Both the position numbers and the translations under genes were made by a program. Positions 54,001 to 64,000 of a DNA stretch of 64,000 nt are shown here, one piece after another. Origin of the DNA: Allacma fusca (lineage: Eukaryota > Arthropoda > Collembola > Symphypleona > Sminthuridae); contig OX359249.1 in the NCBI GenBank assembly GCA_947179485.1, positions 41,712,250-41,776,249 on the forward strand, written 5' to 3'. The notes under the pieces are model-generated. The model was not told where the DNA came from and did no database searches. It saw only the letters and a program-made list of their open reading frames with translations. How positions within the stretch are numbered: position 1 is the stretch's first letter; each line of letters opens with the position of its first letter.

Positions 54001-56068
54001 CGGGAAACACGAATTACTAATCTCTTCTGCTGGTTTCCAACCTCAAAGAATACCTTTCGAAGTAACAACGGGCTCAATGACCACGCTACATATTACATTA
54101 AAGAGAGGCTCTGGAGGAGAGACTGTCACGGAAAGGTTATCCACGGCAAGCACAGAAACAAATGCAGAATACTTTTATTACCCACGCTTGAGTTTTGAAG
54201 AACTAAAAAAGAAAAATACAGATCTGCTAGATGTTTATAGGTATATTTAATTTTACAGAATGTGTATTGTTAATTTCTTTCGAATGACTCAGCAATTATG
54301 ATTCCGTTTCCAATAGTTTTGAACGGAGCAGTGGAGAAATCCTGGGACTTAGAGTGGGTTACCAGCACTGGCGGAAGATAGCTGTTGTATTTGATGAGTT
54401 TTCTTTGTCCCCCTCATCTTTGCTAACTTGGACTAGGAGTTACTTGCAGTTATTTAGCAATCCGAAGATTAGTGGCGTGCAATTTAATTTTCTTCTAAAA
54501 GATGGAAACGGTACAATGTTCAATAATTCTTGATATGTTTTATATTACGAATTGAAGTTTGCTATAAATTTCCATTATTTTGTCTGACAGATACTCTGGG
54601 TGGTCTTGATTTTAGAACCGTTGAAAGTTGGATACGTCGAAACAGATTCCCTATAGTTTTCCATATATTTTGTTCGCCACCGAATCCAAATTTGAAAACT
54701 TCATTGTTGGCTCAGTTGCCCCAGATTGAAAAAGCGGTAATCTAGATTAAATTTGTTTTTATACGGTCAAATAAATAATAAATTTGCAATAACCTTCTTA
54801 AATTTTGTATTTAGATGTTTGGAGACATTTACGACATAACATTGAAGCTTGTTCACAGTACGAGATCAGCAGACAGTTGTTCATCACTGACTAGAACATC
54901 TTCATATTCCTACAATTTGGCAGTAATAGTTTCTTTCCTTTATTTTGCTATTATATGAATTTGGGCGGCATAAATTGAGCAAGTCTGATTCTAATAAGCC
55001 TTGGTTATTTGTTAGTCGTTACATGATTCGACCCAAACTTGGAGTTTTCCTTTGAATCTCCAATGCTGCACAAACCACTCAGTGGTAGACAACAATTTTA
55101 TAGACGTCCTCAATTCGCTGAATAAGACATCTGTGCATGGGATTCAAGGTAAGGTGTCCGGGTCGGAGTACCATTTTATATAAATTGAATTGAATGAATT
55201 ATTAAAGAACAATTGCGATTATAACTTAGGAATCGTGGCGTCAACTCATCATGTTCCCATCCAGAATGCTGAATTAGTGTTCGGAGCTAATGAAACCACT
55301 ACTTGGACAGATGATTTAGGTCATTTCGAGAAACCTCTGCCTGAAGGAACTTATAATGTTTCGGTGAGGATTACCAGTATTAAATTAACAAACTAATTAA
55401 TCCAGTAATTATATTGTGTCGTAGTGGTAATCATTCCTTTTGTAATTTAAAAAACACGTTTATAGGTGAAAGTAGACGGGTATAAACTATCATACAAGAC
55501 AGTCAATGTTTCCAGAACTAATTATGTTCAGATTTTATTCGCATTGCAAAAAGATGAGACTGTTTGGGGTCTGCCGCGGTTGGTTTTTGTAATAGTTATT
55601 GGTGAGTATGAATCCTCCTATAACACTACCTTTAGGTCACAAACTATTAATCACAGTTTGTGGGTAATTACAACGAGTTAATTGTACTTTGTAGCCCTGG
55701 TCGCACTGTGTATCGTGGCATTGTGTTCACTTATTGTGGCGGTTTGTCGCCGGAGGAGAACTAGACCTACCAACAATTACGGATTTTTTCAAATGAATAA
55801 TCACCTTATTTTTGAGGACGAAGATGAACAGCTTTTTTCTGCCAAGGGGAAAACAATAGTTGGTAAGTGTTTATAATGTAAAAATTCCACTTTTATGGAA
55901 TTGTCCAGCAATAAACGTCTCGGTATTCATTTATGTGAGCATTATTTGTGTACATTTTCACACGTAGAAAGTCAACTAAAGACCACCGATTCTGATGATT
56001 CCGATTGTGAATACACTAACGATATTTTACTGAACTCGGGAATGCGTCAGTGGAGTCGCAACACATAG
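48002..56068 (+). CDS. CPD: Carboxypeptidase D (silver), four-module transmembrane form
   Basis: Golgi/secretory metallocarboxypeptidase removing C-terminal Arg/Lys from processed peptides. 22 exons with agreeing phases, 1641 residues: 48002-48372, 48529-48855, 49018-49193, 49291-49600, 49750-49871, 50506-50676, 50849-51040, 51178-51491, 51574-51819, 51939-52105, 52202-52951, 53024-53198, 53661-53769, 53865-54240, 54317-54510, 54591-54736, 54815-54922, 55016-55148, 55230-55363, 55466-55601, 55695-55862, 55968-56068. A signal peptide leads. Module I has NMHGDE (H97, E100), LNRNFPD, NLHAGS and ITLELSC; module II has NMHGNE, LNRNFPG, NLHGGS and ITLELGC, so both look catalytic. Module III ([12 protein letters not shown]) and a further module IV lack zinc ligands but keep transthyretin-like folds. 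A membrane helix (about 1545-1570) and an acidic tail ([23 protein letters not shown]) end it. The family usually has three modules and about 1400 residues. Weakest border: the acceptor at 53023. Confidence 0.93.
49872..49930 (+). other. Read-through end of a one-module CPD isoform
   Basis: If the exon 5 donor at 49872 is skipped, the frame runs on as [18 protein letters not shown] to a stop at 49928-49930. The product, about 454 residues, would hold module I alone with a C-terminal hydrophobic tail like a GPI-anchor signal or tail anchor. AATAAA pairs lie at 50339-50349. Single-module products are known for Drosophila silver from memory; the hydrophobic tail here is seen directly, and its use is inference. 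Confidence 0.45.
50761..50771 (+). repeat. Homopolymer C tract
   Basis: Eleven consecutive C in CPD intron 6, in otherwise AT-rich DNA. A similar run of about nine C lies near 62,310. No function is visible; such tracts are prone to length error. Confidence 0.7.
53396..53476 (+). repeat. Dispersed repeat, copy A (CPD intron 12)
   Basis: The segment from agttagtgaattttctcac onward aligns, with small gaps, to 60449-60545: both share AGTTAGTGAATTT, CTCAC, ATAAATGAAA, ATCAAG, and a TTACGT-CGT block. It lies in the 462-base intron between CPD exons 12 and 13. Family unknown; no ORF. The two copies are diverged, so the insertion is old. Confidence 0.5.
55863..55915 (+). other. Possible alternative tail end of CPD with intronic poly(A) signal
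   Basis: Failure to use the exon 21 donor adds GKCL and a stop at 55874-55876, with AATAAA at 55910-55915. The product would keep the membrane helix but lose the last 33 residues, including the [15 protein letters not shown] sorting-type cluster. Alternative tails are known for Drosophila CPD from memory. Use here is inference. Confidence 0.4.
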
Positions 56069-58972
56069 TAGCAAATTATTGATACTTCCTACTCCTCATA
56101 ACTAGTATTCCATCCCAGTAGCAGCAATAGCCTCATTGTGTGTAACGCAAGTTTTTAGGTTAACAAGCCATTACTTCCGTGAATTTCATTTTCAACGGTT
56201 TAGTTTCAATGCTAATATTTCGATAGCTATGAGGGAGTAAGTTCCTGTAAACATTGAGTTCTTTGGAATCGATGTCACAAGGAATGACCTTGATATGATT
56301 GGAGATGTCATTTATTTGGTGCTACATCCATCCACCTTCAGTTTCAAAAAATGTACCTTGGTCCGGTAAACTAGATTTTTTACGACTTGACATTCTTATA
56401 AATATAATTGTTACAAGACTGAACGGGAGTTTTTAACTATTTTTAGTCGGAAAAGTTGTACATAATTACAGTTCTTTGATTGTAAGAGTAGGCTTATAAT
56501 TTTAAAGTTTGTAAAAAGCCGTCATTGCTTTGCATTTGATTTCAAAATTGGGATAGTTAGTGCGTGATTACCTTCGACAGTAACGGAAGATATACAACAT
56601 CACGTGCATTTTTAATTATTTTGTAATTTTAATCATTGTTCTAATATTTATTTTATTGAAATTAATCACATCATACCATCATTCAAAATAGAGCAGTTCG
56701 ATTTGCTGAGTATTCGGGAAATCACATGATAAATATGAAATATTATTTTCAAGAAACTAGTTCAATACGGCTTTTTAATATGTAATGGGCATCGGAGATA
56801 TTTGCGCGGAAGAAAATCAGTGTTCAAATTAATCATTCACTCCGACTTGCTTGTTAGTTCACTTAATTGGAATTAATCCTTAACTAGGAATTCACACTAA
56901 ATTGATTAATTATTTGTAATAACTGTTTCACTTTTGGCGTTTTACTTAGTAGAAATAAATGACCGGTATTGATGTCTTGATTCGATTCCTGATTTGCATC
57001 TTGTGAAAAATGTTCATTTGAGATTACTGGAGTTTAATTTGATTTCTTACGTCTATCTATTTGCCAGTTTACAAGTTTTAGTTTACGCGAAATATTAAAG
57101 AAATTGAAGAATCAGGATCATCAATAGTTCAGAGCGTGACTTGATGGAATGAAAAGGACGACACTGATTAGCTAAGCACTAAAATAAACATGGTTGTGTG
57201 CAAAAACCAATGAAATAAACTACCGAATGTCTCGTATCAATAATTTTATTCTTTATTCGATTCCATACTCGTTACTACATACAAAGAGCGAACTATTTCG
57301 TACATGTTGTGTACTAGAAGTACTTATTTTATACTCTTATTTGTAATTACTAGACATTTCGACAGAATATATCGATTGTATAGAAATCTCTGGTTACCAG
57401 AGAGAAGAAAAAATTAGCTAGTTCGGCAAACCACGCAGTAATGAATACGTGACGAAGTACAAAAGCGGCATTGGTTTATTTAGCGAATTCACCTTGAAAG
57501 TTTTCTAATTACGAAATACTATATTCACCGTTCTAATAGTTTTGTGTGCTGAGAGCATACTTATTGAAGCTAATTCTGCGATAATTTTGTATAACTCAGG
57601 AATAAATTGCACATACGAAGGCAATTGTTTCATTTTACCGACTCAGAAGTTCATGTGGACGTGAAAGGGTATTTAGCTAAAACACTTGCAGTGCGGTATG
57701 CAGTCAAGTGTAATGTATAATTTTGTCATCGTTTATATAGTTACATTATTCAATTCCTACTTCCTACTGCAAATTTTGCAAGTATGTGTATACTGCTGCT
57801 TCAAATCACCAATAAGATACAAGCAGATAACCGACCTACTCGAATTTAAATAACTGACTTGGATAAAGCTTCTTAATTACGTACAATTAGTTTTTATAAA
57901 GTAAATTGAAAGTCAAAACAAAGTTTACTGTTCATAGATACTAGTATTAGAGCTAAGTGACTGAATTATTTGTTGTAAGTATATACCGCTCACAATTAAG
58001 TTCTGAAGCGTATTTACGCCTTTACAATTTTAGTACAGTAATCAACATATATTTAACGGCAAAACTAAACGAGTTAGACGCAATTAAAGCTTATTGCCTT
58101 GTGGGGCATACGTGATTCTCAGAATATGGTTCATACAAAACATAGAATCTGAAGTGAAGAACACAATCTTTATTAACATATTATCTGACTAACCTGCATT
58201 GTAGGGCAGTGCAGTAAAAAACTGAGGCACTACTAATAAGCTAAAAATTGCCATGCACAGTGCAAATGTGTCCGACCGTAAGCTACAAAGGCATCTGGGT
58301 TGATACACTGGGAAAACTCATAAGTTCAACTTAATCGTGCAAGATGTGAATAATAATGGTTCCATTAATTCCAAACCATGCCAAATTCACTCGAGACTAC
58401 AAGCCGATTCCTGGAATTTAGGAACTCATAATAGGTATTAAAATTTAATTGTAAATGCTTACAGCATTCAAATGTTGAACAATCCGTCACATACATCACC
58501 AATAATACTACAAGATTTTTCCTCCTACACGTTACTCGTAAACAGTCCTTGTACGTTCATGCCTGTATATGCAGGTATCCCTTGATGAGAGTAAATACAT
58601 AAATACACACATATTGTTGTGTTGTAAATATTATTGTGATGATTGGCACCTGAATTGCATTGAAAATTTTTCTCTTCCTTACCAAAGGCTAGGACAACAA
58701 AGTTGTTTTTCAAAACTGACCATGCCAAACAAGAACTTCACAAATGACTTTTCCTGCTGCTGTATACAGTTTACCATAAAAGATGAAGTAGATCGTCTAT
58801 AAATTATTTACGAGTAAAACAGGAAGTAGTGCCAAGTTAGTCTTTGTTATTGGCAACGAAAATTTTCGTGGGTCCAAATGTAACAAAACTAAGTACTAAA
58901 TCTTATCGAATGCAGTTCGTACATGAACAGGGTCTACTTGTTAAGTGAGTATACGGACTAACTATGTAATTT
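56069..58972. other. Convergent intergenic region between CPD and ABITRAM
   Basis: About 2.9 kb holding both 3' UTRs, which converge here. A plus-strand AATAAA for CPD lies at 56954-56959. Nothing coding is supported: the small overlapping ORFs near 58,525-58,802 lack family features. Confidence 0.4.
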
Positions 58973-59676
58973 CTACGTAGGTCTCGTAGACAAGTTTTCC
59001 AGATATTGCTCTTCTGTCAACAAATTCTCAAGCTGTATTTCGTGGTCTGACATTCTGGGTGATACTATAGCAATGTAATTTAGGTTGTCCGCTTTTAAAA
59101 GCTCTGGCTTACTGACAAGGGTATCATTGACTTCAAGTAATTTGGCTGTCATACACGTTTTCACGACATAAGGCTCTGACTGTTCTTCACAATATATCTA
59201 TAAGTGATTCAAAATTTAAGAAAATCACAAAAATATTGTATTCGTTTCCAGATTCATATTTACTGCAGGTACTTACGAGGCAAAGAGTCGATGTACTGGT
59301 TAACAATTGAGCACCACGTTTTCCTTTTCCAGACACTCGGTTATCAAGACGGTTCAGTGTATCAGAAACCTTCATTTCATAATATCGTCGGTAGCATTTG
59401 TTTACTTGTACCTAGTAATTATTTTTCTCATTTTATGCATACCTGAAAAGTGACAGACTTGATGGTGAGGTTTCTGACAAGTATAGGATGTGTTCGAGCT
59501 AGCTTAATGACGCACAACTTGTTCGAATGCACCAAAAACGTGTAATCTCCACCATCAGAATCACAATTATACTTTTTGGTGTAATATCGGTCTTCTAGGG
59601 GACGGACATCAAATTTTCCTTCTGCGAACTCTTCCACAATTGAAGGAGGAGCCCTGGAGAACTCTTCAATTAACAT
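58973..59676 (-). CDS. ABITRAM: ABITRAM (Simiate / FAM206A), actin-binding transcription modulator
   Basis: Small conserved animal protein reported to bind actin and influence transcription and neurite growth. Three exons: 59676-59443, 59369-59277 and 59197-58973, all phase 0, giving 183 residues (human 181). Family landmarks are clear: LEDRYYTKKY and HSNKLCVIKLARTHPIL in exon 1, NRVSGKGKRGAQLLT in exon 2, and LLEVNDTLVSKPELL, YIAIVSPR and LLTEEQYLE in exon 3. The exon 2 acceptor (ATGAAG) has a poor pyrimidine tract but is fixed by phase and homology. The gene starts only 168 bases after the CMC2 stop on the same strand. TTTTCAG precedes the ATG closely, so an upstream leader exon (candidate donor CAG/GTGAGC at 59768) or trans-splicing is possible; TATAAAA at 59786-59780 (minus) may instead be its own TATA box. 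Confidence 0.93.
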
Positions 59677-59779
59677 AATTCTGAAAATTTACAGCAAATC
59701 ATGAACATTATTTGAAAACTCGATGGCATTTGGACTTGACGGATAGACAATCGCATCGGAGTGCTCACCTGGATTCTAT

Positions 59780-59786
59780 TTTTATA
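59780..59786 (-). promoter_or_regulatory. Possible TATA box of ABITRAM
   Basis: TATAAAA on the minus strand, about 104 bases before the ABITRAM ATG and about 59 bases after the CMC2 stop. If real, transcription would start near 59,750. Alternatively this is CMC2 3' UTR in a shared transcript. Confidence 0.25.
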
Positions 59787-59844
59787 CACAGATTTAGCAA
59801 GTATTAAGCTGAAAGATGTGCTACGACAATCAATGTTTACTGGG

Positions 59845-60920
59845 CTACTGGGATGATCGCTTCGCTTTTTCTTGCTCTATATCCCTAATTCTTTTGTATG
59901 CGGACTTTTCAAAATTGGCACGACGTTTTTCCAAGCGCTAGATCAAAAATTCAAAATGAAATTGATTTTTAACGTACATATATGGCACGCTACACACTGC
60001 CTTATAATTTTTGCCAGAATTTAATAACTAAAACTAGACCAGTTAGTACCATTTTTCCGTACAACACATTCATTAAAATCAAGGAGCAAGGTAGAATAAC
60101 AATTTACAGTTTGTATGTCTGTGAGCCATTAATCAATATAATCAACATCAACTATTTACAAAGTTAACATATACTTACTTACTATCAATTATTATTTTTG
60201 ATGTGGTTTTTGAGGCTCTTATTTAGTTTATTTTACCTCTTCAACAAATAGGCATAAGCGGTGAGCAGAGAAATCTTTACTATTACAAAATGCGAGGACA
60301 CGCACAGGATCTTTTTAGCCAATGATAATTATAACACTTTAATAGCAGGATATAAACAATTCAGCTTGTCGTTTGATATCTCCACATTATTAAATAACGT
60401 TAAATCCCACTCGTTCTACGAACGTATGGACGTGAATTCAAACATCTCAGTTAGTGAATTTCCTCACTATTATTGTTACCAAATAAATGAAATCAAGCTG
60501 ATGGTCATTTAAGCCTGGTTTTACGTCCTTTCGTAGAACGGGTGAGATCCCCTGTTATTCCATATTGATAAGCAGTAATAACTTGTTAACGAAATAACTT
60601 ACTTCTTCCTTCAAGCACTTCAGCATAGAGTCATTAATATCATTACAAAAACCGAGAAACTTCTTGAACTGATGCTGCAAAAAAATGTAATAACAGAGTA
60701 ATCAAAATATAAAAAATTCTCAAGCCGTACAATACCAGCTTTCGCAATTGACTCGAAGCTACTCTATAAGTAGACCAATACGCTAATACTGATACATAAA
60801 CATGAGAGATACAAACATTAACCCCGAGAAAAATCATACCTCCGCATGACACTTCTGAAGTGCCTCAATTATTGCGTTGCATTCTGGAGTATGAAGATGT
60901 TTCGACAAGTCAGTATGCAT
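59845..60920 (-). CDS. CMC2: CMC2, twin CX9C mitochondrial protein for cytochrome oxidase assembly
   Basis: Small intermembrane-space protein of the COX assembly group. Three exons: 60920-60840, 60674-60603 and 59937-59845, all phase 0, 81 residues (human 79). The start MHTDLSKHLHTPEC is nearly the same as human CMC2 (MHPDLSPHLHTEEC). C14-x9-C24 and C37-x9-C47 form the twin CX9C pair that is oxidised by the Mia40 pathway; LGFCNDIN and LKCLKEE match the family. The basic C-terminus (RLEKRRANFEK) is also usual. The ATG lies only 58 bases after the stop of the preceding same-strand exon and the stop 168 bases before ABITRAM. No AATAAA is seen between the CMC2 stop and ABITRAM; AGTAAA just after the stop is a weak alternative. 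Confidence 0.95.
60449..60545 (+). repeat. Dispersed repeat, copy B
   Basis: Second copy of the repeat at 53396-53476, on the same (plus) strand, inside CMC2 intron 2. Its outer parts also contain an imperfect inverted pair: CCACTCGTTCTACGAACG near 60,407 against TTCGTAGAACGGGTGAG near 60,530, suggesting a small inverted-repeat (MITE-like) element of about 140 bases. Confidence 0.5.
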
Positions 60921-60978
60921 TCAGAGGCATGAAAGGAAACGACTTGACTGAAGAACAAATGGCAGTCCGTAATGAACT

Positions 60979-61333
60979 TTACGTGAAAAATCCTTCACGC
61001 TGTTGTACAGTAGGTAAATCAATAGGGGATGGAGGAGATGGGTCACGGTAACGACTTCCACCAGAGTACCGGTAAGGGTTCGGAGATGGAGATGAGGCAA
61101 GAGCTCTCACTGCGACCAACCGACTCTTCTCAGTCACTTCCCGAGCTATGTTATGTTGCAAATGCAAAAGTTCTTCTCGGTCTGATGAAGATCGACCTGA
61201 CGAGGTTGATGAGTATGAAGAATGGTAAGAGTGATTCGGTTTAGTTGCTGCTAATCCGGAAGTTGGAGCGAACAAGCTAGATGCGGATGTGGATGATGAG
61301 TAGTAAGAATTGCGCGAAAGATTCGACGACGGA
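60979..61333 (-). CDS. Terminal exon of an unrecognised Ser/Tyr-rich protein (partial)
   Basis: Acceptor TTATTTGCAG precedes 61333 and the frame stays open for 117 residues to TAA at 60979. The exon must be entered in phase 2, so upstream exons are needed and were not found with confidence; a candidate lies near 61,790-61,851. The first part is low complexity (SRNSYYSSSTSASS, SYHSSYSSTSSGRSSS). A more ordered charged stretch follows (SDREELLHLQHNIAREV, TEKSRLVAVRALA), then a Pro/Ser/Tyr-rich tail ending QQREGFFT. I do not recognise the family. Good splice signal, less AT-rich composition and clean frame support a real exon. It ends 58 bases before the CMC2 ATG. Confidence 0.55.
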
Positions 61334-61389
61334 CTGCAAATAACAAAATTACAACAAATAATTCTATTATTACTACCCACACTGGTCAA

Positions 61390-64000
61390 ATATTTTATGC
61401 ATTTACTACCTTACTATCTATATACTACTACTTTTTATGTACTTATGTACTTATATAAGTACACGATGTACATATGAAGTTGCGGAGCACCTACATACAA
61501 CTTATTAAAGATAGGAAATTACAATTCTATGTAATTATTTCACTTATGCGTGTCGAAACCATTTATTGAAAACTCGATTCAATTATGCAAATATTTAGTT
61601 CCCTACTAATCCCCTAATCCATTTGCAATATCTTCAGTCTTCTCTACAGACTAAAAAAAAATCAAGTAGCCTACTAATACATCATACTCACAGGATTTAA
61701 AAACTAGTTGACGACAAACAGAAGCAGAACCAAAGTCTCAGAAGTGATACAAATGTTAAAGATGAAACTTAAATGAGGGATCGTACTTTCATTCCTTTTA
61801 ATCCTTTGTAGACGAAAAGACAACCATGCCGGACTTCCACTTACACCGTAACTGTAATAAATTCAAACTCAGAAATTCCCTCAATATTTCAAGTTCAACT
61901 TCACACTGTATCACACCACACCCAGTGTAAGTGCGTAAATCTGCATGTACTTGTATCCACTACCTTTGTAATTTGTATGAGCTCCAAAACGTCTAGTCAT
62001 GTACAGTCAAGTAATACGCGGTTTATAGCTCAATACTTCAGTGGGACACGAAATAATCCCATCAATGTTTTTCCACCACCTTTGCCTATCATGATTGTGC
62101 CCTTACCTCTAATAAATGCTTTGACTTCAGACACTCGTAACCTCTAAAAAGTTTGTTAAAAAATAATTTAATAATAATAGTTGATCAATTTTAAGGATCA
62201 AATCCTATGGTTACTTACAAGCCCATAAAATATGAAAATAAATGTCTGCTTAAATATAAATTGTACTATTCCAAACTTCCATTAGATAATTTCCCCTAAA
62301 GCACACAACCCCCCCCCTTTCCCCACGGAACCCATATACGGGACAAGTATAATATCAAATATTCATTTCTTTCATGTTTTAGCAAAATTTTGCTATGTTT
62401 TATAAACGTTCTTTCATTGGATCTAGAGATCAATATTTGGGATCCTTGAGGGGTATAGCAAAGTTGAGGTGTTTTAGGGATTTGGAAAACCATAACTTTT
62501 TAAAAAGTCCTGGTGTTACAATTTTTAGAATTTGTATCAATTTCATTAGACAAATTTTTCTAAGAAGCTGAATTTGTAGCAAAGACGAAGAATTGAGAGA
62601 GAAGGACATATTTTATTACACTGACATTCAACAGGGTTTGCCTGTAGACACAGTATAATAGTTATTCTTTTAAACCCCAAAATATAAATATTTGCAATAA
62701 TTAGTGCTCTTAAGTTTTATGTGTATAAATGGTTGTGAGCTATTCTATTAGTTCTCCTCTAATGACAGATATTAGGACTTTCTCAATAATTTCCTTTGGA
62801 CAGTCCGAGTCTAATTTCTAAATCCATTCAAAAACTTTGTAATTGTACCACGGGCACCAATTAGCAGTCCAATTACTTCTACTTTGGTTAGCTTATATTT
62901 AACCACAAAGTACGGTATACAAGTTTATATATATACGGGTTTGTGAGCAAGAAGTGTAACGCAAGGTTCAAAACTGTTTGAAAACAACAGTATTCTTGAA
63001 ATCCCAAAAAATCCCAAATATATTCAAATATTTTCAAAAATTCAAAAATAGCAGAAAATGTTTTTGAAAGAATTGGTTGAAAATGGGTAAACTGATAGTA
63101 GGTGTATTTATATGCAGTCAGGTGGGGACTATTTTTTAGAGGAATTTTTGACACCTTGTTGAAACTTCGGGTTGTATTACTGTATTTCGTACTACTGCAA
63201 GGCACTTTTCTTTCCATTAGATGGACAATGTCCTCCTAGTTACCCCATAGTTCCAGGTCGCCTGCTTCCCTGTCCCTGTCACACACTCACACACTCCCTA
63301 TCCCTATTAACACGAAAATCCTGAGATTTAGTAGTAACAAAAGAATTCTGTCTCTCAAATATCGATTGGTGAAACCAGTAAATATGATAGATCTATACAA
63401 GCTTTCGTTATTTCACAAAACAGTGCTAAACAGTAAAGCTACTGAATATTTTTGGAAAGCATCTCATCTCACATATTAAATAAAAGTAATAATTTGTTTC
63501 TGCAATGAAGCTTTACATTCATCAAAAACAGCGATGCATTAATCTGTATTAATAATGTAAACTTTTCCAATGTACTGAAATTTATGGGGTTTCCGTATCA
63601 CGAGTTAGTGTTTGCGACATACTAAGTGATAAATATCAAGACCTTTTCTCATCCTAATTTCAAAATGTTATGTTAATGTTTTTTATTGTGTGTTATGCCG
63701 CATTTTTTATACATATTAAGCTCTATCATTCTTTTCCTCACTTTTTATCAATAGAAGGAGAAACCTTTCCCATTCATTGAAAATAAAAATCCTAGTTTCA
63801 AGTTCGTATATTCATTGACTTGACGAACGACTTTACTGCATGTGACCAACTGTATTCTGCGTGCAGGATGTGTAAATTGTGGATCAACATGCATATTAAA
63901 TTAAACCATTCTAAATGCTGTCATGTCAACGCTTCAAGCGTGCCAAGATGCAGCTGTACTGAATATTGATGTTCCAAGTTAACATGTAAGTACATGTGTG
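61390..64000. other. Non-coding or unresolved right end
   Basis: May contain introns and upstream exons of the Ser-rich gene, but none is certain. A block at about 62,296-62,580 reads as an AT-rich repeat-like sequence with a C9 run and could belong to the 3' end of the LINE-like remnant next to it. No other signal seen. Confidence 0.35.
62740..62920 (-). mobile_element. Degenerate LINE-like (non-LTR retrotransposon) C-terminal fragment
   Basis: On the minus strand the text YKLTKVEVIGLLIGARGTIT followed by KFLNGF and then, in another frame, CPKEIIEKVLISVIRGELIE resembles the conserved tail of R2-like non-LTR retrotransposon proteins, where a (V/I)GARGTIP motif is followed by a Lys/Ile/Leu-rich helix. 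The reading frame is broken and the reverse transcriptase proper is absent, so this is a 5'-truncated relic. The assignment rests on motif memory. Confidence 0.45.

Noticed and set aside
1-64000. CRISPR arrays, bacterial operons or rRNA/tRNA genes
   Set aside because: No direct-repeat/spacer array, ribosome-binding sites or complete tRNA cloverleaf was seen; the window is a eukaryotic nuclear sequence. The 32-base periodic arrays at 41 kb are arms of an inverted-repeat transposon, not CRISPR: there are no unique spacers between units.

Overview
This is a 64 kb piece of an AT-rich animal nuclear genome. Genes have many short GT-AG introns (often 50-800 bases) and lie on both strands. The protein sequences point to an arthropod: the paired/homeodomain gene is closest to the gooseberry/pairberry (Pax3/7) type, and the carboxypeptidase D, STIM and LAMTOR1 genes are metazoan. 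I cannot fix the class (springtail, insect, chelicerate or crustacean) from sequence alone.

Layout, left to right. 1-2.75 kb: 3' flank of the first gene. 2.75-9.99 kb (minus): Stim, the ER calcium sensor of store-operated calcium entry, 12 coding exons. 10-20.7 kb: mostly non-coding, with one unrecognised small ORF at 15 kb that may encode a membrane protein. 20.7-25.4 kb (plus): a Pax3/7 transcription factor, six coding exons found, start exon not found. 25.4-43.9 kb: an 18 kb gene-poor stretch holding a foldback-type transposable element at 41.06-41.92 kb whose long inverted repeats are built from five 32-base units per arm. 43.9-44.9 kb (minus): LAMTOR1, the lipid-anchored Ragulator subunit. 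48.0-56.1 kb (plus): carboxypeptidase D (silver), 22 coding exons, about 1641 residues. 59.0-61.3 kb (minus): a compact same-strand trio of a Ser-rich terminal exon, CMC2 (twin CX9C mitochondrial protein) and ABITRAM (Simiate). 61.4-64 kb: non-coding sequence with a small LINE-like remnant.

Most genes are unrelated housekeeping or developmental genes and form no shared pathway. The most notable points are: carboxypeptidase D with four rather than three carboxypeptidase/transthyretin-like modules, two catalytic and two decayed; read-through ends in CPD and Pax3/7 that would give shorter isoforms, two of them with AATAAA within about 35 bases of the stop; the foldback element; and the tight CMC2-ABITRAM spacing, which raises the question of co-transcription. 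All exon borders were read by eye from splice signals and reading phase, so single borders may be off.
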